From Rotaria socialis (Eukaryota > Rotifera > Eurotatoria > Philodinida > Philodinidae): a stretch of 64,000 nt of DNA. Positions 10,367 through 22,600 of the stretch are shown one piece after another. The notes beneath the pieces are model-generated. The model saw only the letters and a program-made list of their open reading frames with translations. It made no database searches and was not told the DNA's origin. The number at the start of each line of letters is the position of its first letter. The first letter of the stretch is position 1. The position numbers and the translations under genes are program-made. Location: positions 1 to 64,000 of the forward strand of contig CAJNYU010000683.1 of the NCBI GenBank assembly GCA_905331475.1, in the 5' to 3' direction.

Positions 10367-10891
10367 TTATTCATTTCGCTTAAATATCAAAATGTATGGA
10401 TCACTTTGTCGTATAGTGCCGTCATCAAATCGATAAACAATCAATTTCGTAGCGACTTCATTTTCATTATCAAACATTGCTACTCGATCCTTTGGTTGCC
10501 ATAAATTCACAGAAATAAGAAGCATTTCATTTGAAAAAAACGCTAATTCACTTGATGCTAAAACTTGATTGTCCATAGCATCGTATAGAACACTTTTAGC
10601 AACGGTTCGTTGTTCATAATTAAAAGCGCCTGTATTTGATACATTCATGCCAACATAAAACTCAACACGAATAGGACCTGTTGTTCTGTAAGATGGATAA
10701 TCGTTAGGGATGTGAATTGTATAATTATATAAATTTGAATTGAAGTTGGCTGGTGTTAGCTTAAGATAAGTATCATTAGAGCGACATGATAAAATACTGA
10801 AGCAAAAGTTCAAAAGAAAATTGTTTTCTGATGCTGACGAAATGGATCCAGCGAAAAAAATGAAGAGCAAAATACTTTGCCAAACATTCAT
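10367..10891 (-). CDS. Small secreted protein, unknown function
   Basis: A 174-residue single-exon protein. The ATG at 10891 is preferred over the longer upstream frame because it begins a clean signal peptide (MNVWQSILLFIFFAGSISSA). The mature part contains two cysteines near its start, N-glycosylation sites (NDT, NYT, NVS), and a beta-rich composition, for example VEFYVGMNVS and KLIVYRFDDGTIRQ. I do not recognise the family. It stands alone between a MITE and a LINE remnant, with no operon-like partner. An extracellular beta-sandwich is a reasonable guess only. Confidence 0.55.
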   Translation of the reverse strand: MNVWQSILLFIFFAGSISSASENNFLLNFCFSILSCRSNDTYLKLTPANFNSNLYNYTIHIPNDYPSYRTTGPIRVEFYVGMNVSNTGAFNYEQRTVAKSVLYDAMDNQVLASSELAFFSNEMLLISVNLWQPKDRVAMFDNENEVATKLIVYRFDDGTIRQSDPYILIFKRNE

Positions 10892-11529
10892 TTTTATGTA
10901 ATAGGCCACAAATAATAAAGTTATAGAATCGTTTATTTCAGCATTTATATATGTCGCTTTTGAGAAAAAACACAACTGGCTTCTTTGTAAGTGAAAGTTT
11001 GCATGACATCAGATTATATCAAACTATGTTCGTTTCTTAATCGAAAACAAAATTATTTTGTAATCGAAGCAAATAGTAAAAACGTGTGATGGACATGACG
11101 AGCGCTCGAAAATTATCTTATCGAATATCTATTTTCGACTTCTCAAAGACTTTTAGATCGATCGGCATTCAGAGGAGTTTCGAGTACTTTAGAAACAAAA
11201 ACATATCAGAGGGATGGTAAAATATTAGTTTCAAGTGATAAAATTAAGATTCATGTTGGGAAACTCATTCAGAAAAAGAGATTTTTAGATACTTCATTTA
11301 TTCAGCTGAATTGGAAGAGTAATGCGTACTGAACACATGTTTCCCTTAAATTCATAATTTTCTAAATTTCTTTTAATATAAAACGATCAAAAATGACAAG
11401 CAGAATCTGTAGTAACAATGTTGTTAACCGAAAAATTCAAGCAAATATTCAAATAAGCTGTAAGCGCTATTTTTCTTAGCATTGAAAACACAAATTTCAT
11501 CGAAAAAACATAGTTCATATTTAGTTTAG
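10892..11529. other. Gap with no recognised gene
   Basis: AT-rich spacer upstream of the small secreted-protein gene. It probably holds that gene's promoter. No RNA gene or repeat was recognised. Confidence 0.4.
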
Positions 11530-12290
11530 ACGTTCGACGGCTATCCAACACAAGTACCCATATTCCGATCTTCTAATCGGCCTTTATTCGATAGATTTCA
11601 ACGACTCGAAAACGAGACATCTATATGAAAAATTTCTTTTTAATTTTCATCTCATTGGGTAGAGTTCTTGAACGAGTCAAAAACCTCATGCTTTACAAAC
11701 CCATCACTAGCCCCTTGGGATCACAAGAAGTATCTAAAAACATGAAGAGTTCTCCTAATGAAATGAAATCATCTATTGATGATAATGTATGGCCATATAT
11801 GTGTTGAAGAATTTAATTTTTAGTTGCGAATAAGATGGTAATTGACTAGGAATTAAACTTTAGTACCATATAAGCTTTTCGTAATTTTATGAAGTAAGCA
11901 TCAATCATGTTACGGAAAGTCAACTTTGTATTTAGATGAAAGCCTAGATATTTGAAACTTCTCTTTTGCAAGATTTTTATTCCGTCAAGTACATATTCAA
12001 ATTCAGACATTGGATTGATTTATGGTACACAACAAACTCAGTTTTAGTATGGTCTACTGTTTGGCCCCAGTCTTTTACGTAGTTTACCAGCTTTAGCATA
12101 TCATTATTGATACGTTCCTCTACTTCAACCACTTGAAATTTTGATTACAGGTGATTGATAGAACGTAGGCGGTTCCAGAATCATCTATGTATTAAGTAAT
12201 TGAATCAACAAATAAACAAAGGAACTGCATTCAATAGCATCATATAACTCACGTAAAGATAATAATTTCTCCATTTGCGCCTGGTGTTTT
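11530..12290 (-). pseudogene. Degenerate LINE reverse-transcriptase remnant
   Basis: Read on the minus strand, about 12170-11850 encodes reverse-transcriptase features: NDMLKLVNYVKDWGQ and HTKTEFVVYH (the K-T-x block), then FKYLGFHLNTKLTF and AYFIKLRKAYMVLKF, the typical thumb region of non-LTR elements. Stop codons and frame changes interrupt it on both sides, and matching fragments extend to about 11530. It is an old broken copy on the strand opposite the endonuclease fragment at 469-1383, so the two are separate insertions. Confidence 0.65.
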
Positions 12291-12478
12291 TAGATGTTCT
12301 GGTGTGTCTCTATAGGATCATATATAAAAAAAATGATAACATATTTTTCTGTTGTACTCAATAAATATTAAAAATATTAAAACAAATACTTCCTACATTC
12401 TATCTTCTATACAAAAGTACTGTCAGGTTCGAATTCTATTGTGGACTCATTTTTTCTCGTTCTCCTGAGCACTTCTTG

Positions 12479-12541
12479 AGGGTGTGGGTGTGGGTGTCGG
12501 ACTACTTTGGTGAACAAAGATCAACTTAGCCACACCCACAC
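12479..12541. repeat. Telomere-like inverted pair
   Basis: GGGTGTGGGTGTGGGTGT (three TGTGGG units) is followed 30 bases later by CCACACCCACAC. The orientation is G-rich then C-rich on the plus strand, as in the pair at 1385. The spacer shares no sequence with the other pairs. Confidence 0.6.
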
Positions 12542-12774
12542 TCAACCAGTGAGAAGCAAATGAGCAATTGCCCATTTCATTTTGAGCCTTGCCCATTGAA
12601 ATTTTACTTTTTCACAATTATTTACTTTTGAATAAACTAGCTACTGTCTTTTTTTCTTTCGTTTGAATCGCATATGTACCCTTTGCTGGTTCTTATGAAG
12701 AATTAATCGAAGACAGCCGTACAAAAAAGGATGATCAATGCACAATTGTACATACGTATATATGTATATATTCA

Positions 12775-13347
12775 CAGTGGCGGATCCAGAAAATCAGTAA
12801 GGGGAGTGGCACTCCTGGTCAAAAAGTGGTTTTTGAAGCATATTTGAGGCAATACGACTTTTTTCTGTTTCATTTCTGCTGGGAAAAATCGAAAAAAATT
12901 TCGTGAAGGTAGTGGCCCTCGCCGGTTAGCTGTAATGGTAGATCTGACAGTGGTAATACGTTATTAGGCTATTACTTTTCTTCGAAATATTGAAATAATA
13001 TGTAAAAAATATACCATGGTCATCTTGATTTTGATGTTTGAATTTCAAAACCAAATGTTATAAATAAAGACTGAAGATAGAATTAAATAAGTATAGCTCA
13101 GCAAGTCTGAGGCAGGATTAAAATCTGAGTTTCTTTTCATATATCTTAGGTTAAAAGAATCTCATATTTTTTGTGTAGTTAATTTAACATCATTTTATCT
13201 CATTTTTGTGTTTTTTCTACGTTATCAATACTTTTTTGGGTTAAAAAATTTTGGTCTATCAATAAAAATCTTGCCAATTTTGCCTATGGTCTTTTTTGAC
13301 TTAATAGAAGTTTGCCCGATGGTCTAAAAATCCTGGTTACGCCGCTA
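12775..13347. mobile_element. hAT-like non-autonomous element or two abutting termini
   Basis: The left end reads CAGTGGCGGATCCAG and the right end, reverse-complemented, reads TAGCGGCGTAACCAG. These are similar to each other and to hAT-type CAG-N-GGCG termini. No transposase is present and no clear 8-base duplication was found. A further internal CGCCGGTTAGCTG segment near 12930 suggests a composite of related elements. The right terminus truncates the gene at 13345-13638. Confidence 0.45.
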
Positions 13348-13638
13348 ATCAGCAGCTAATGTAATTATCAATACTAGAGGGCTAGCTGTGAGTGTAACTG
13401 AATAGCCAGTTAAACTAGATATTTCTATAGATAAAGAAGTCTGCCCGAGACAAAAACCAGTTAAACTTGTGTTGAATAATACAGTAGCTAATGAAACCTG
13501 TGTTACTATGATGTTATTGCTGGGGCAACAGCATATAAAGGTATTGCATGTTGAAACAACTGGATAGGTTCCAGTCCATGTTTGTGAATGAACTGTCATC
13601 AAATAGATAGCAAATAATAATAAAACAGGTCAACTCAT
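13345..13638 (-). pseudogene. Truncated small secreted-protein gene
   Basis: Minus-strand frame starting at an ATG at 13638. The third codon is TGA (13630-13632). Beyond it the frame stays open through a signal-peptide-like stretch (VLLLFAIYLMTVHSQ) and a cysteine-containing, Thr/Ser-rich segment (CNTFICCCP; LNTSLTGFCLG-like region). The frame ends at a TAG at 13345-13347, which is the terminal TAG of the hAT-like element, so the 3' end has been replaced by transposon sequence. The family is not recognised. It appears dead at both ends, although initiation at the downstream methionine cannot be excluded. Confidence 0.5.
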
Positions 13639-13764
13639 GATTATAACTATGGTAGTAGAATGCGATCGTTTCATAATAAAGCGGTTACGTTCTCAAAAAT
13701 AAATTGAATGGAAGCATAAAGGAAGTAATATTCAGTTTATATACAGCCAGGTCAATGATTTCGG

Positions 13765-13965
13765 GGGACGGATACCGTAGGAACCGGCCGGAAAGTTGCG
13801 GAAAAATCACTGTATCTGGCTGAAAAGCACGGGAAAGCGCTGGAAAGTGGAAGCAGTATTCCGGTTGGAAGTTACCGGACTTTTCTCCTGTAGATTCCAG
13901 TCAGTTTCCTGTGCTTTCCGGCTGGAAGTTGACCGGAATCCACAGGAAAAAAGTTCGGAAAATTT
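13765..13965. repeat. GC-rich block of CCGG-centred repeats
   Basis: Motifs CCGG-N2-GGAAGTT-N-ACCGG recur at about 13859-13880 and 13917-13937, with related inverted copies at 13770-13795 (ACCGGCCGGAAAGTTGCGG). The block is markedly GC-richer than its surroundings and lacks a convincing gene. It is probably a transposon fragment. Confidence 0.45.
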
Positions 13966-14227
13966 CGTCGAAGAATATTTATTTTTTTACAAATATCCCT
14001 AAAGATATGAGAACTTAAGATGTTGATTCATCATGAACTCCTATAATTGTGTCATAAGAAAACGTTTTAATCAATTAAATCAATTAAATGAATATTATTG
14101 CAATGCTAAGATGTTGTTAGAAAATAGCAAAGCTCGTAAAAACCTTAACAAAAACTTGACAATAGTTGCTGTGTGCATCTTGTATTTTCCAAGAAAACTA
14201 TTTTATAGAAAAAAAAAGAATGGTATC

Positions 14228-15185
14228 TGTTACAGTCATATATTTATTCCTTTTACTCATCGACGTTTGCATAGTAATTCCCTGGCACATATTCCCCCTA
14301 TATATATTCCTCTTTTTTCAATAATAAAGTAGTTCCATCGTTATGGCACTCATTCGTTATTAACATCAAGAAGACACAGGGATCTCTAATATTTGGTGCG
14401 GTGACCCTCTTCCCTTGATGTTGTATTTTCAAAGCAAGTGAATCTTCATATTCATTTGTCATTACCATCGTCGCAATTGTTCATTAACGTCAGTATTCAA
14501 CGAAAATGTTTTCAGTATACGATGTCTCTAATTCATTGGGAGCACTTACATCCTCATTCGGATATTTGGCATTCGGTATCAAATCGGCATTCGTTCTATG
14601 ACTCAATCGAAAACAACGCAGGAAACAACTTATGAAAAATATTTTCAAAGTTGCTTTCGTCTCGTCGTATCAATCTTCAATTATCTAAAATGGCAGATTT
14701 TTTTATCGACAATCTTGGTTTTCAATATACCAATTTTCTCGGTTGTATTTTTATTCTTTCGTCGTGTGTATTGCATCTAAAACTATTGTCGATAACGTTT
14801 TATACTTCGAAATAGTTTATAGAGCTGAATCCACATCCCCATCGCATTGATTCTTCTTTCTGTCTTTTATTTTTCATAGTATCGCTATACTATTGTTTCT
14901 TGTGCTCTTTTGTTCTTGTTCCACTTCGTATCAACATTCTCAACTATTTCAATTTTTTTTCTTCGCTCTTTTTTTGTATCTGTTAATGTGTGTGGACCCA
15001 CATTTCTGTCGGTGAGGAGGAATGTTACAGGCATATATTTATTTCTTGACTCATCGACGTTTGCATAGTCATTCCCTGGCACATATTCCCCCTATATATA
15101 CTCCTCTTTCTTCAATAATAAAATAGTTCCATCGTTATGGTATTCATTCGTTATTAACATCAAGAAGACACAGGGATTTCTAATA
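14228..15185. mobile_element. TRIM: miniature LTR retrotransposon with 164-bp LTRs
   Basis: Two direct repeats of 164 and 163 bases (14228-14391, 15023-15185) begin TGTTAC and end TAATA. They are flanked by a perfect 5-base target duplication, GTATC at 14223-14227 and 15186-15190. Directly after the 5' LTR is TTTGGTGCGGTGACC, in primer-binding-site position. Directly before the 3' LTR is GGTGAGGAGGAA, a polypurine tract. The LTRs contain CTATATATA and AATAATAAA, fitting promoter and poly(A) signals. The 631-base interior has no gag or pol. All structural parts of a terminal-repeat retrotransposon in miniature are present. Confidence 0.9.
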
Positions 15186-15190
15186 GTATC

Positions 15191-16106
15191 CCTTTGTTTA
15201 ATTAAGCAATAACATTAACATTCATTATGAAAAACATTGACGCACATAAAAACAAGGCGAAAGATTAGATCTCTCTATAGCAGCTGGAATCTTGTCGACG
15301 GCGGTCCCATGATAATAGAAATAAAAACCTGGTATGCTGTGATGACATTGAAAATAAGTCACTGAGTTCAGTTGTTATTACTAACGGTTTAAATTCATCA
15401 GCTCTTAAAACTGTACACATCTGGATACTGAGTTACCATTGAAAGTCACGTATTTTATGTTTTCTGGAACAAAAAATCCACTAAAATTGAATTGAGGTAA
15501 TCGCTTGAAAAATTTCTCTCTATCATCAAGAAATTTACTGTTAGCTTACAGGTTCTTAATCAGAAAAGAATTTCTGGAACTATTCTTGACATTTTTTTGA
15601 TTTGACAAGAATAAACGAAGACAAACGACTATACTTGATAGACATGCTGATTGTCTACAGAATTCTAGAAGATGGTTCTGACGAAAAATCAAATGCAAAG
15701 ACTTGCATATATATTTTAAACAAATCACATAAATACTATAGAGAAATATTTTGAAAAAGAAAAAGATTGATCAAACTCAAAGCTTACTGACCGATGATTC
15801 ATTGACATACATCGATGAACACTGTTATTTAACAGATCATTAATAAGAATTCAATTTTTATTTAAAATATTGTCTTAAAGACACTATTCAAGCAATCACA
15901 AATCTCGATTTTGAACTTGGCTGAAACTACTGATAGTGCACGTCATTCATTCCTGTAATTATTTTTTCAAAGAAACACAACAAAGAAATCAATGTATATC
16001 AATACAAATGAAAAGAGAAAAAGTAAAATTCTATTTAACAATTATGAACTTAGAATTCTCATTTCATGGAATATCTAGTATATGAATCGAGTGTATTGTT
16101 GATCAA
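15191..16106. other. Gap with no recognised gene
   Basis: AT-rich sequence downstream of the TRIM and beyond the 3' end of the MARVEL gene. No coding frame with splice support, RNA gene or repeat was recognised. Confidence 0.4.
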
Positions 16107-17222
16107 TTATCGAACGCCATTACTACTTGTATTAGGATCTGATTCGTCTCGTCGAGCTAAGAAAATCACGACAGCATCACCAGCCAAACATACAAACGCA
16201 AATATTCCCATTACCTAGATAGAAACAATAGGTCAATGTTAAGAATAAAATTATCGGTCTAGAACCACTTACACCACCCGCAACTTGTCCAGGATTTCGA
16301 CAATAATGAATCGTTACACTTGATGAAACCTAATATTCAATAAAGACAACAACTAACTGTTTTTTTATTTCATACAAACTAAACAATGATTTAATCTTTA
16401 CCAAAAGATAAATTGCATCATGCGCTGTTGCAAAAAAATCCTAAAAATCAAAATTATATAATCATTCAACGACAACCCTTAAAAATATATGTCAACACGG
16501 AAGTAGTTGTTATTCTTGTTCTATTGACACAAAATGATCATGCTTCGTACATATTTGTAAATAAACGATCATCCTAACATGGTTCGTCTTATTTGAGTAT
16601 AGAAGTGTCGCGCAATCAATCGATATTTACCATTTTTTACTTACCAAAAAGTCAAAATCAATCCCAGTGAATTTTCTTTTAAGTCGAAAAACGAACACAA
16701 TTATTATTGTAACTTGCATTATAATAACAAGCCACGCAACCGAAGCCAAAAAGATTTGATTGCCATTACATTGTGGTGTTGCTGCCACGCAAACAAATGC
16801 AATAAAACTAAATAACTAGAAATGAAAAAAGAAATAATCAACTATGAATAGTGTATCTATTGTTATTATTGTAAGTAGCTATGGATATGATTTAGCACGA
16901 TATTCAAGATGTAAGATTACGTCAATACATAATCCAATGAACTATTTGTCGACATACTTGACCTGTTGGTTGGATTAGGTTTCTCTTGTAAAGTTATATT
17001 CAAAACGAAAAGCTAGTCACTATCAAATTCATTTACCAAACAAGCAAATTTAAGAATGCTACGAATTGATGTAACATAGGCTTTATCAATAAAATCTTCA
17101 GATGCAGGTGGTTGTTGGCCATAATTAACATGTTGCATATGACCAGGAGTCATATAGCTAGGTGCCGCATTAGAAGTATTCATGTTCAACGCCGTAGAAT
17201 CGTTACTAGTGGACGTCGTCGT
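16107..17222 (-). CDS. MARVEL-domain tetraspan protein (CMTM/plasmolipin type), 5' end unresolved
   Basis: Five coding exons on the minus strand: 17222-17037, 16815-16645, 16440-16402, 16329-16273 and 16214-16107 (stop). All are phase 0, with donors GTAAAT, GTAAGT, GTAAAG and GTAAGT. Together they encode 186 residues. After a polar N-terminus there are four hydrophobic segments: around ILKFACLLFSFIAFVCVA, IFLASVAWLVIIMQVTIIIV, the FFATAHDAIYLL-VSSSV region, and GGVMGIFAFVCLAGDAVV. Spacing and the small-residue pattern fit the MARVEL family of membrane-trafficking and junction proteins. Translation could start at the internal Met of MNTSN or in an exon further upstream, because 17222 follows a good acceptor (CTATTTGTAG). 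The exact subfamily is uncertain. Confidence 0.7.
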
Positions 17223-17445
17223 CTACAAATAGAGAAAAAAATCACATATGTCGACAAGATTTTAGTTTCTTTTGCTGTCCCCCTATCTTTGCATCGCTAA
17301 TGTGTGAACGACAAAAGAAGCATAGATTCTTTCTCTCTCCTATTTCTTTTGCTTCTCTATCAAACCCTATTCGGTATCGTTAACATATACCGAGAATGGA
17401 AGAGAGAACAAACAAAGATGATATGTTCTGTTTATGCGACGTAAT

Positions 17446-17487
<42 letters not shown>

Positions 17488-19608
17488 CGAGAGGAATCCG
17501 GGTCAACTATAGCTGACCGGAATCAACTACAAATGATGAGCAAATACATATTGTATGTACTTGTATATATTTTCTGGGTCGTATATATGCGTGTGTGTGT
17601 GTGTGTGTGTGTCTTGAAATAGAGAATGAAACGAATAATTAACTTTGCATTAGAAACATTCGAAATAATTCGACTTTTCTATTGAAAACCAACAGAGTTG
17701 GGATAAATAACAGCTGCTATTTCTGCTTCGCATCGTGCCAAATGGTCTATTATATACAGTCATCATTTTTAAGTCACCATAGAGTTCTTTCTGTTTCTTC
17801 GATTTTTTTCGATTTTTTAAAATCAATATGCAAAGGCGAAAAGAAAGAACACGCACAACGAATTGAGTCAAAGTTCTATCAAGCAGTGACATTGTATATT
17901 TAACAAATGACAGAATTGTCAATTGAAGACTTCAAACAATTCTTATATATGTGTGTGTGGATGAAGATTTTTTTTTCTGTTATTAGAATAATCAATGAAT
18001 GAAGAAATATACATCGACTGCATACAAAAAAAATCTGGCATTTTTGTTCTTTTTCTTTTCTTAGGTTAAAAATACCAACATGCACTCTTAACATTGCTAT
18101 TCGTTATATATTGAGACAGATTCTACTCCTGGTCTTATATTTAGTGCATCGACATACAATCATATTCAGTATATGAAATGAAGAAAAAGGATGAAAAATG
18201 ATCGGCTGTTAGTTTTGGACGCGTTTGATTGTCATTCTTGTGATTAGATTGTATGAAGAAAAATGAATACCTTTACGGTTAAATCCCCTAAATTCTTATA
18301 ATGGATATTATTTAAGAAAAATCATTCGATCTGAGTTGATTATGAATGTGTGCATATTCGTTATTAACTTATTTGTCGATTGTTTAACAACTTTCAAAAA
18401 CAAAATCGTTCAGGACAGATGATCAATTTTTCAGTAGCTTCCAAACAAAACTCCAAATTGTACAATATCGTTCTTATCACATGTGCTTTTTTCCTATGAA
18501 AATCTGCAATTTTGATATTTAGAGTTTCAAAAATAGATTATACGAATATCATTGATTGCTCACAATGGTCTATAAATAGCTAGAGGATACAAAACCACTC
18601 CACATATCAAGTGAGCTGATTTTGTTTTTTCACGATCGAGCACTCTTCAACGTTTTAATTTACAGTGACACCATGAATGCATACTTTGAACTAACCCTAT
18701 TAGCTTGGTCGAGAGTATCGTAATCCACAATATAAGCTTTTGTTGCGACTAGACACATTACATTTTCAGTGGCTGCGCTATCGTAGCGGTGACCACCAAT
18801 ATGGTCTCGATCGCTCGAGTCAAACATGCCAGTCTGACCAGTCCAGTGAATAAATGTTGAACATTTGAATAAAACTCAATGTAACTTATTTTATATTTAG
18901 CTGAATTGAAGAACTAAATAATAACAATAATTTTATTGAATAGTAAATTTCTTTCTCTTTTTAGTTTTAGAACTCTATGCGAAAATCAGTCCATATAGAT
19001 TAAAATATTTCTTTAATCCAAGCGAATAAAAAATGTCTGAAGTCGCAGAAGTTAGCTTGCGACTCATGGTATCATTCAGTACATCGTTCGTCCTTTCTCC
19101 ATAATTCATAGTTTTAAATTTTATACTATTTTTTGTACTTGCAAAAATGGGTCCGATAGAAAAAAGAAAACAAGACAGAACAATCTCTTGCCAAATGCTG
19201 ATTTTACGCCTAGCTACTTGCATCTGACTTTTACATACTATTTCTTGTTTACATTTATATATTTATGTATATGCATATATTAAACAAAAAAGAAAATCAA
19301 GTTAGAAGATCAAAAGAAAAAAATAAATAAATCATCTGCAAGCGTATCTCTCACCATCATCATAATAGAATAAAAAAAGAGAAAGCAAATCATCAACAAA
19401 CAAAGCGAAAACAAAAAGAAAACTACATTTGCTTTTCCATCATAATCAAACACACACACACGCACACACATCATATCATGCAATAAAAAGTAAAGCATCA
19501 ATTCATGTATACAAAGATAGTCAAAAGAAAAGAAAGAAATCAAATTTTGGAATGCATTCTACTATGTAGATTGAAAAAGAAATAAAACGAATGAAAAACT
19601 CCTCTGGA
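17223..19608. other. Gene-poor stretch with microsatellites
   Basis: Contains an (AG)n tract at about 17452-17484, a (GT)n tract at about 17590-17612 and a (CA)n tract at about 19448-19470. A possible 82-residue minus-strand frame at 19223-18975 has a hydrophobic N-terminal segment, but support is too weak to call a gene. The missing first exon and promoter of the MARVEL gene probably lie here. Confidence 0.4.
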
Positions 19609-22600
19609 TTATACAGTTTGCAATGGTGAACAAAGTATAGTTGGAATGGAATTTCCTGATCTTAGCGATGTACATATGGGCGATGATGAACTTGAGCATG
19701 TTGGTGACATTGGTGATGACGATGCTTGTGGAATTGGTAAGATCGGGGAAATAGTTTGATTTAGTGTTGAACATTCGAAATGACGAAATATTAATGCAAC
19801 ATAATACATGACACGTTCCCAATCAGGCCATTCTGATGAGCACATTTCATCGACATCCTAAAACGTGAAATACGCAGAATGACATAGAGGAAAGTGGTGC
19901 TCTTCTTATTTCTTTTATCAACTTACCAATATAGATAAAATACCAATACTACTAGCGATATTGAAAGCTATTTCAAAACGTCTTTTCTAAAAAACAAAAA
20001 ATAAATCGATAGTGATTTCATTTCATATATAGTGTTCTATATAATACTTTTGATTCTTTCCTAATCATATCAAGATCAATATGATCCGGCAAATATGAAT
20101 GTAATAATGAACAAAATGCAATACCATCTACCCATGAATTTGAAAAATTTGTTATTGATATTCCCTGTTGAATTCATGAAATCTTTCATTTCATATCGAT
20201 GAAAAAGTAAGCAATGGAACTACTTACATAGTTTGCTAATCTCTCTACACACCATTTTAACAAAGCGTCACGTTTGCAAACACTTCCAGGCATTCGAGCA
20301 AAAACGGCTTCAACAATCGATTTCATTTCGTCGTATTGTTCGCTAAAATAAATTTCATGAATTAGATTTTCGTGGAAAGAAAAAGATGGGGGAAATTTTC
20401 GTGCTATAAATTACTTTGTTATTGATCGCATTGATATATCAGATCGGTTACTGTTGTTGAATGTTGAAGAATTATTTTTTGTTGAAGATAAAATTTTTGC
20501 ATCATCAGTTATTGTACCGAATTGTCGATGATGATTATTTGTTAATATAGCATTCGTTTCTGTGCGTGTACAAGGTTGAGATACGGGACGTTGACGAACT
20601 GTAGTATCGATGTGAGAATTTAATGTATTGATTGAATCTTAACAAGAGATTAGAAATTCGATATTTTTGTTTTCCTTTTGAAACTGAAATTATCACTTTT
20701 TCGAGCATTAGCTTCTAATGTTTGAATCATTTCTTTTATTCTTACATGACCAACGTCTAAAACAAAGATAGATAATCGAATGTAAATTAAGATTAAAAAA
20801 AACAATGTGCATTTGTTTACCACAAAATTCATTCGAATTGCGACCGGCTGGTGGTAATTGCATCTAAATATATGGTTGATTATGAACATATTTTTCTTTA
20901 AAATAAATATATTTCATCTGTTGTTGTTTTTTTATATAGTTGAATCCAAGTTAGATCTTACGCCAAAAAGGACTTTTTAGTTTAGATATTCCTTCTCGAA
21001 TTTACCTACAGTCAAACTATTCAACCAAAGGTAAATCTTACTGAACTCTTGTTCGATATAGATTGTATAAAATATATCGGTCATAGTTCGAAAAGTAAAT
21101 GTGTAAACAAAAGGTTCTTGATTGCGATGTATTTATCGACACAAAATGAAGTAAATTTCATTACGACACTAGGCAATAGGCCTTTTATCATTTCCAATAG
21201 AATTGCATGTATTTGAAGGTAAACATAAACGCACTACATTCATAGAATCTCTAAAGTATCTTATACTGATGGTTAGCTATTAGTACATGACATATACACA
21301 TCGACAATCGAAAAGCAGAATAACTTTAATCTAATTTTGTGGAAGTCACATATATTTTCGAAGAAAATGGTGAGTGTAAGTTTAAAAGCGAGATTTTTGC
21401 GGCTCCCCAGTCCCTCTCCCCATTACAGACATTAATGAGCTTAGAATTGTGCTTGTTAGACGCTTGACTAATTAGGCTGCTATTTCTTTCTTTTTTAATT
21501 ACAGACGACACGAAAAAAAGCAAGGCTTGCCCATTACAGACCATAGCAACTAGTCTCCGCCATTGTTAAATATACGAGCTAACAACTAATATTCCATTGC
21601 AGACATAAACAAATAGGCAATGACCTAATTATAGGTTTTGGAAATCAAGGTAGATTTTTCAAATGGACTATTTTGAACTATTTTAATAAACCTAAGGGAT
21701 ATATGTGAGTTCCACATTTTAGCCCCAACGAGGCTGTGCTAACAAACTTTTTTCAAATTATGAAAATATCATTGACAATATTTATTCTCACAGCATTCCA
21801 CACGTCAACTGTAGACATCATGCTAATTATTACTCAAGTACGTGACATATTTCCTGCTTCATCTAATACTCTACTATAACGTCCTCTACCACAGTATGAT
21901 AAATTTTCTCTAGTTTAAATTCGAAAAAAAAACGAAACTAACCTGTCTGCGTTGAACTTCTTTATGGAGTGCTCGTTCTTGTTCAATATGTTCTGTCACG
22001 CGTTTGAGATCATCATTAACTTTATTAAAACGATCTTCTGCATCTAAATGAATAGAAGTATAGTCTCGTATAAAAATTTTCTAAAATATATATTGTAGTA
22101 GGTACCATGTCTCATTTCACTGGCTACACGTACAGCAACTAACATATCAGCTAAAGTTTCATCTTTTTCAATTGTTATTAATTCAAGTTGCTTTTTTGTT
22201 TCGACTATTTTTTTTTCTAAATCTTCAATTTGTATTGATAGAAATGAATTTTTCTCTCGATAAGCTTTAATTTTTTCTTCATAATCATCTTCTCTGTCGT
22301 TTAATGTTTTTTCTAGTTTACGATTTTCTTCAATTAATTCTCCGCAACGTATTGAAACTAATTCTTTATCTTGAATAACTTCTTCAATTTTTATTTCTAA
22401 TTGACGAATATGTTCTTTTAATTCCTGAATTTCTTTTCTATGTTTATCTTCAATAGCCGATTGATTTTGTTGTAATATTTGATGTTGTTTTTGAGCATAT
22501 TTTAATGTATCATCTAATGTGTTTACTTTTGTTTCATGTTCATATCGTTCAGCACGTATTTTATCAAGTGAATTTTGTAATTCAATATCAACGGATGTTT

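Noticed and set aside
12775..13347. A complete hAT transposon with 8-base target duplication
   Set aside because: The termini are only similar, no 8-base duplication was found and no transposase is present. It is kept as a non-autonomous or composite element.
17434..17622. Arg-Glu repeat protein
   Set aside because: It is a translated (AG)n microsatellite with no splice or homology support.
18975..19223. 82-residue minus-strand frame with a hydrophobic N-terminus
   Set aside because: Short, no recognisable family, basic residues before the hydrophobic stretch, and no splice partner. Mentioned in the gap entry only.
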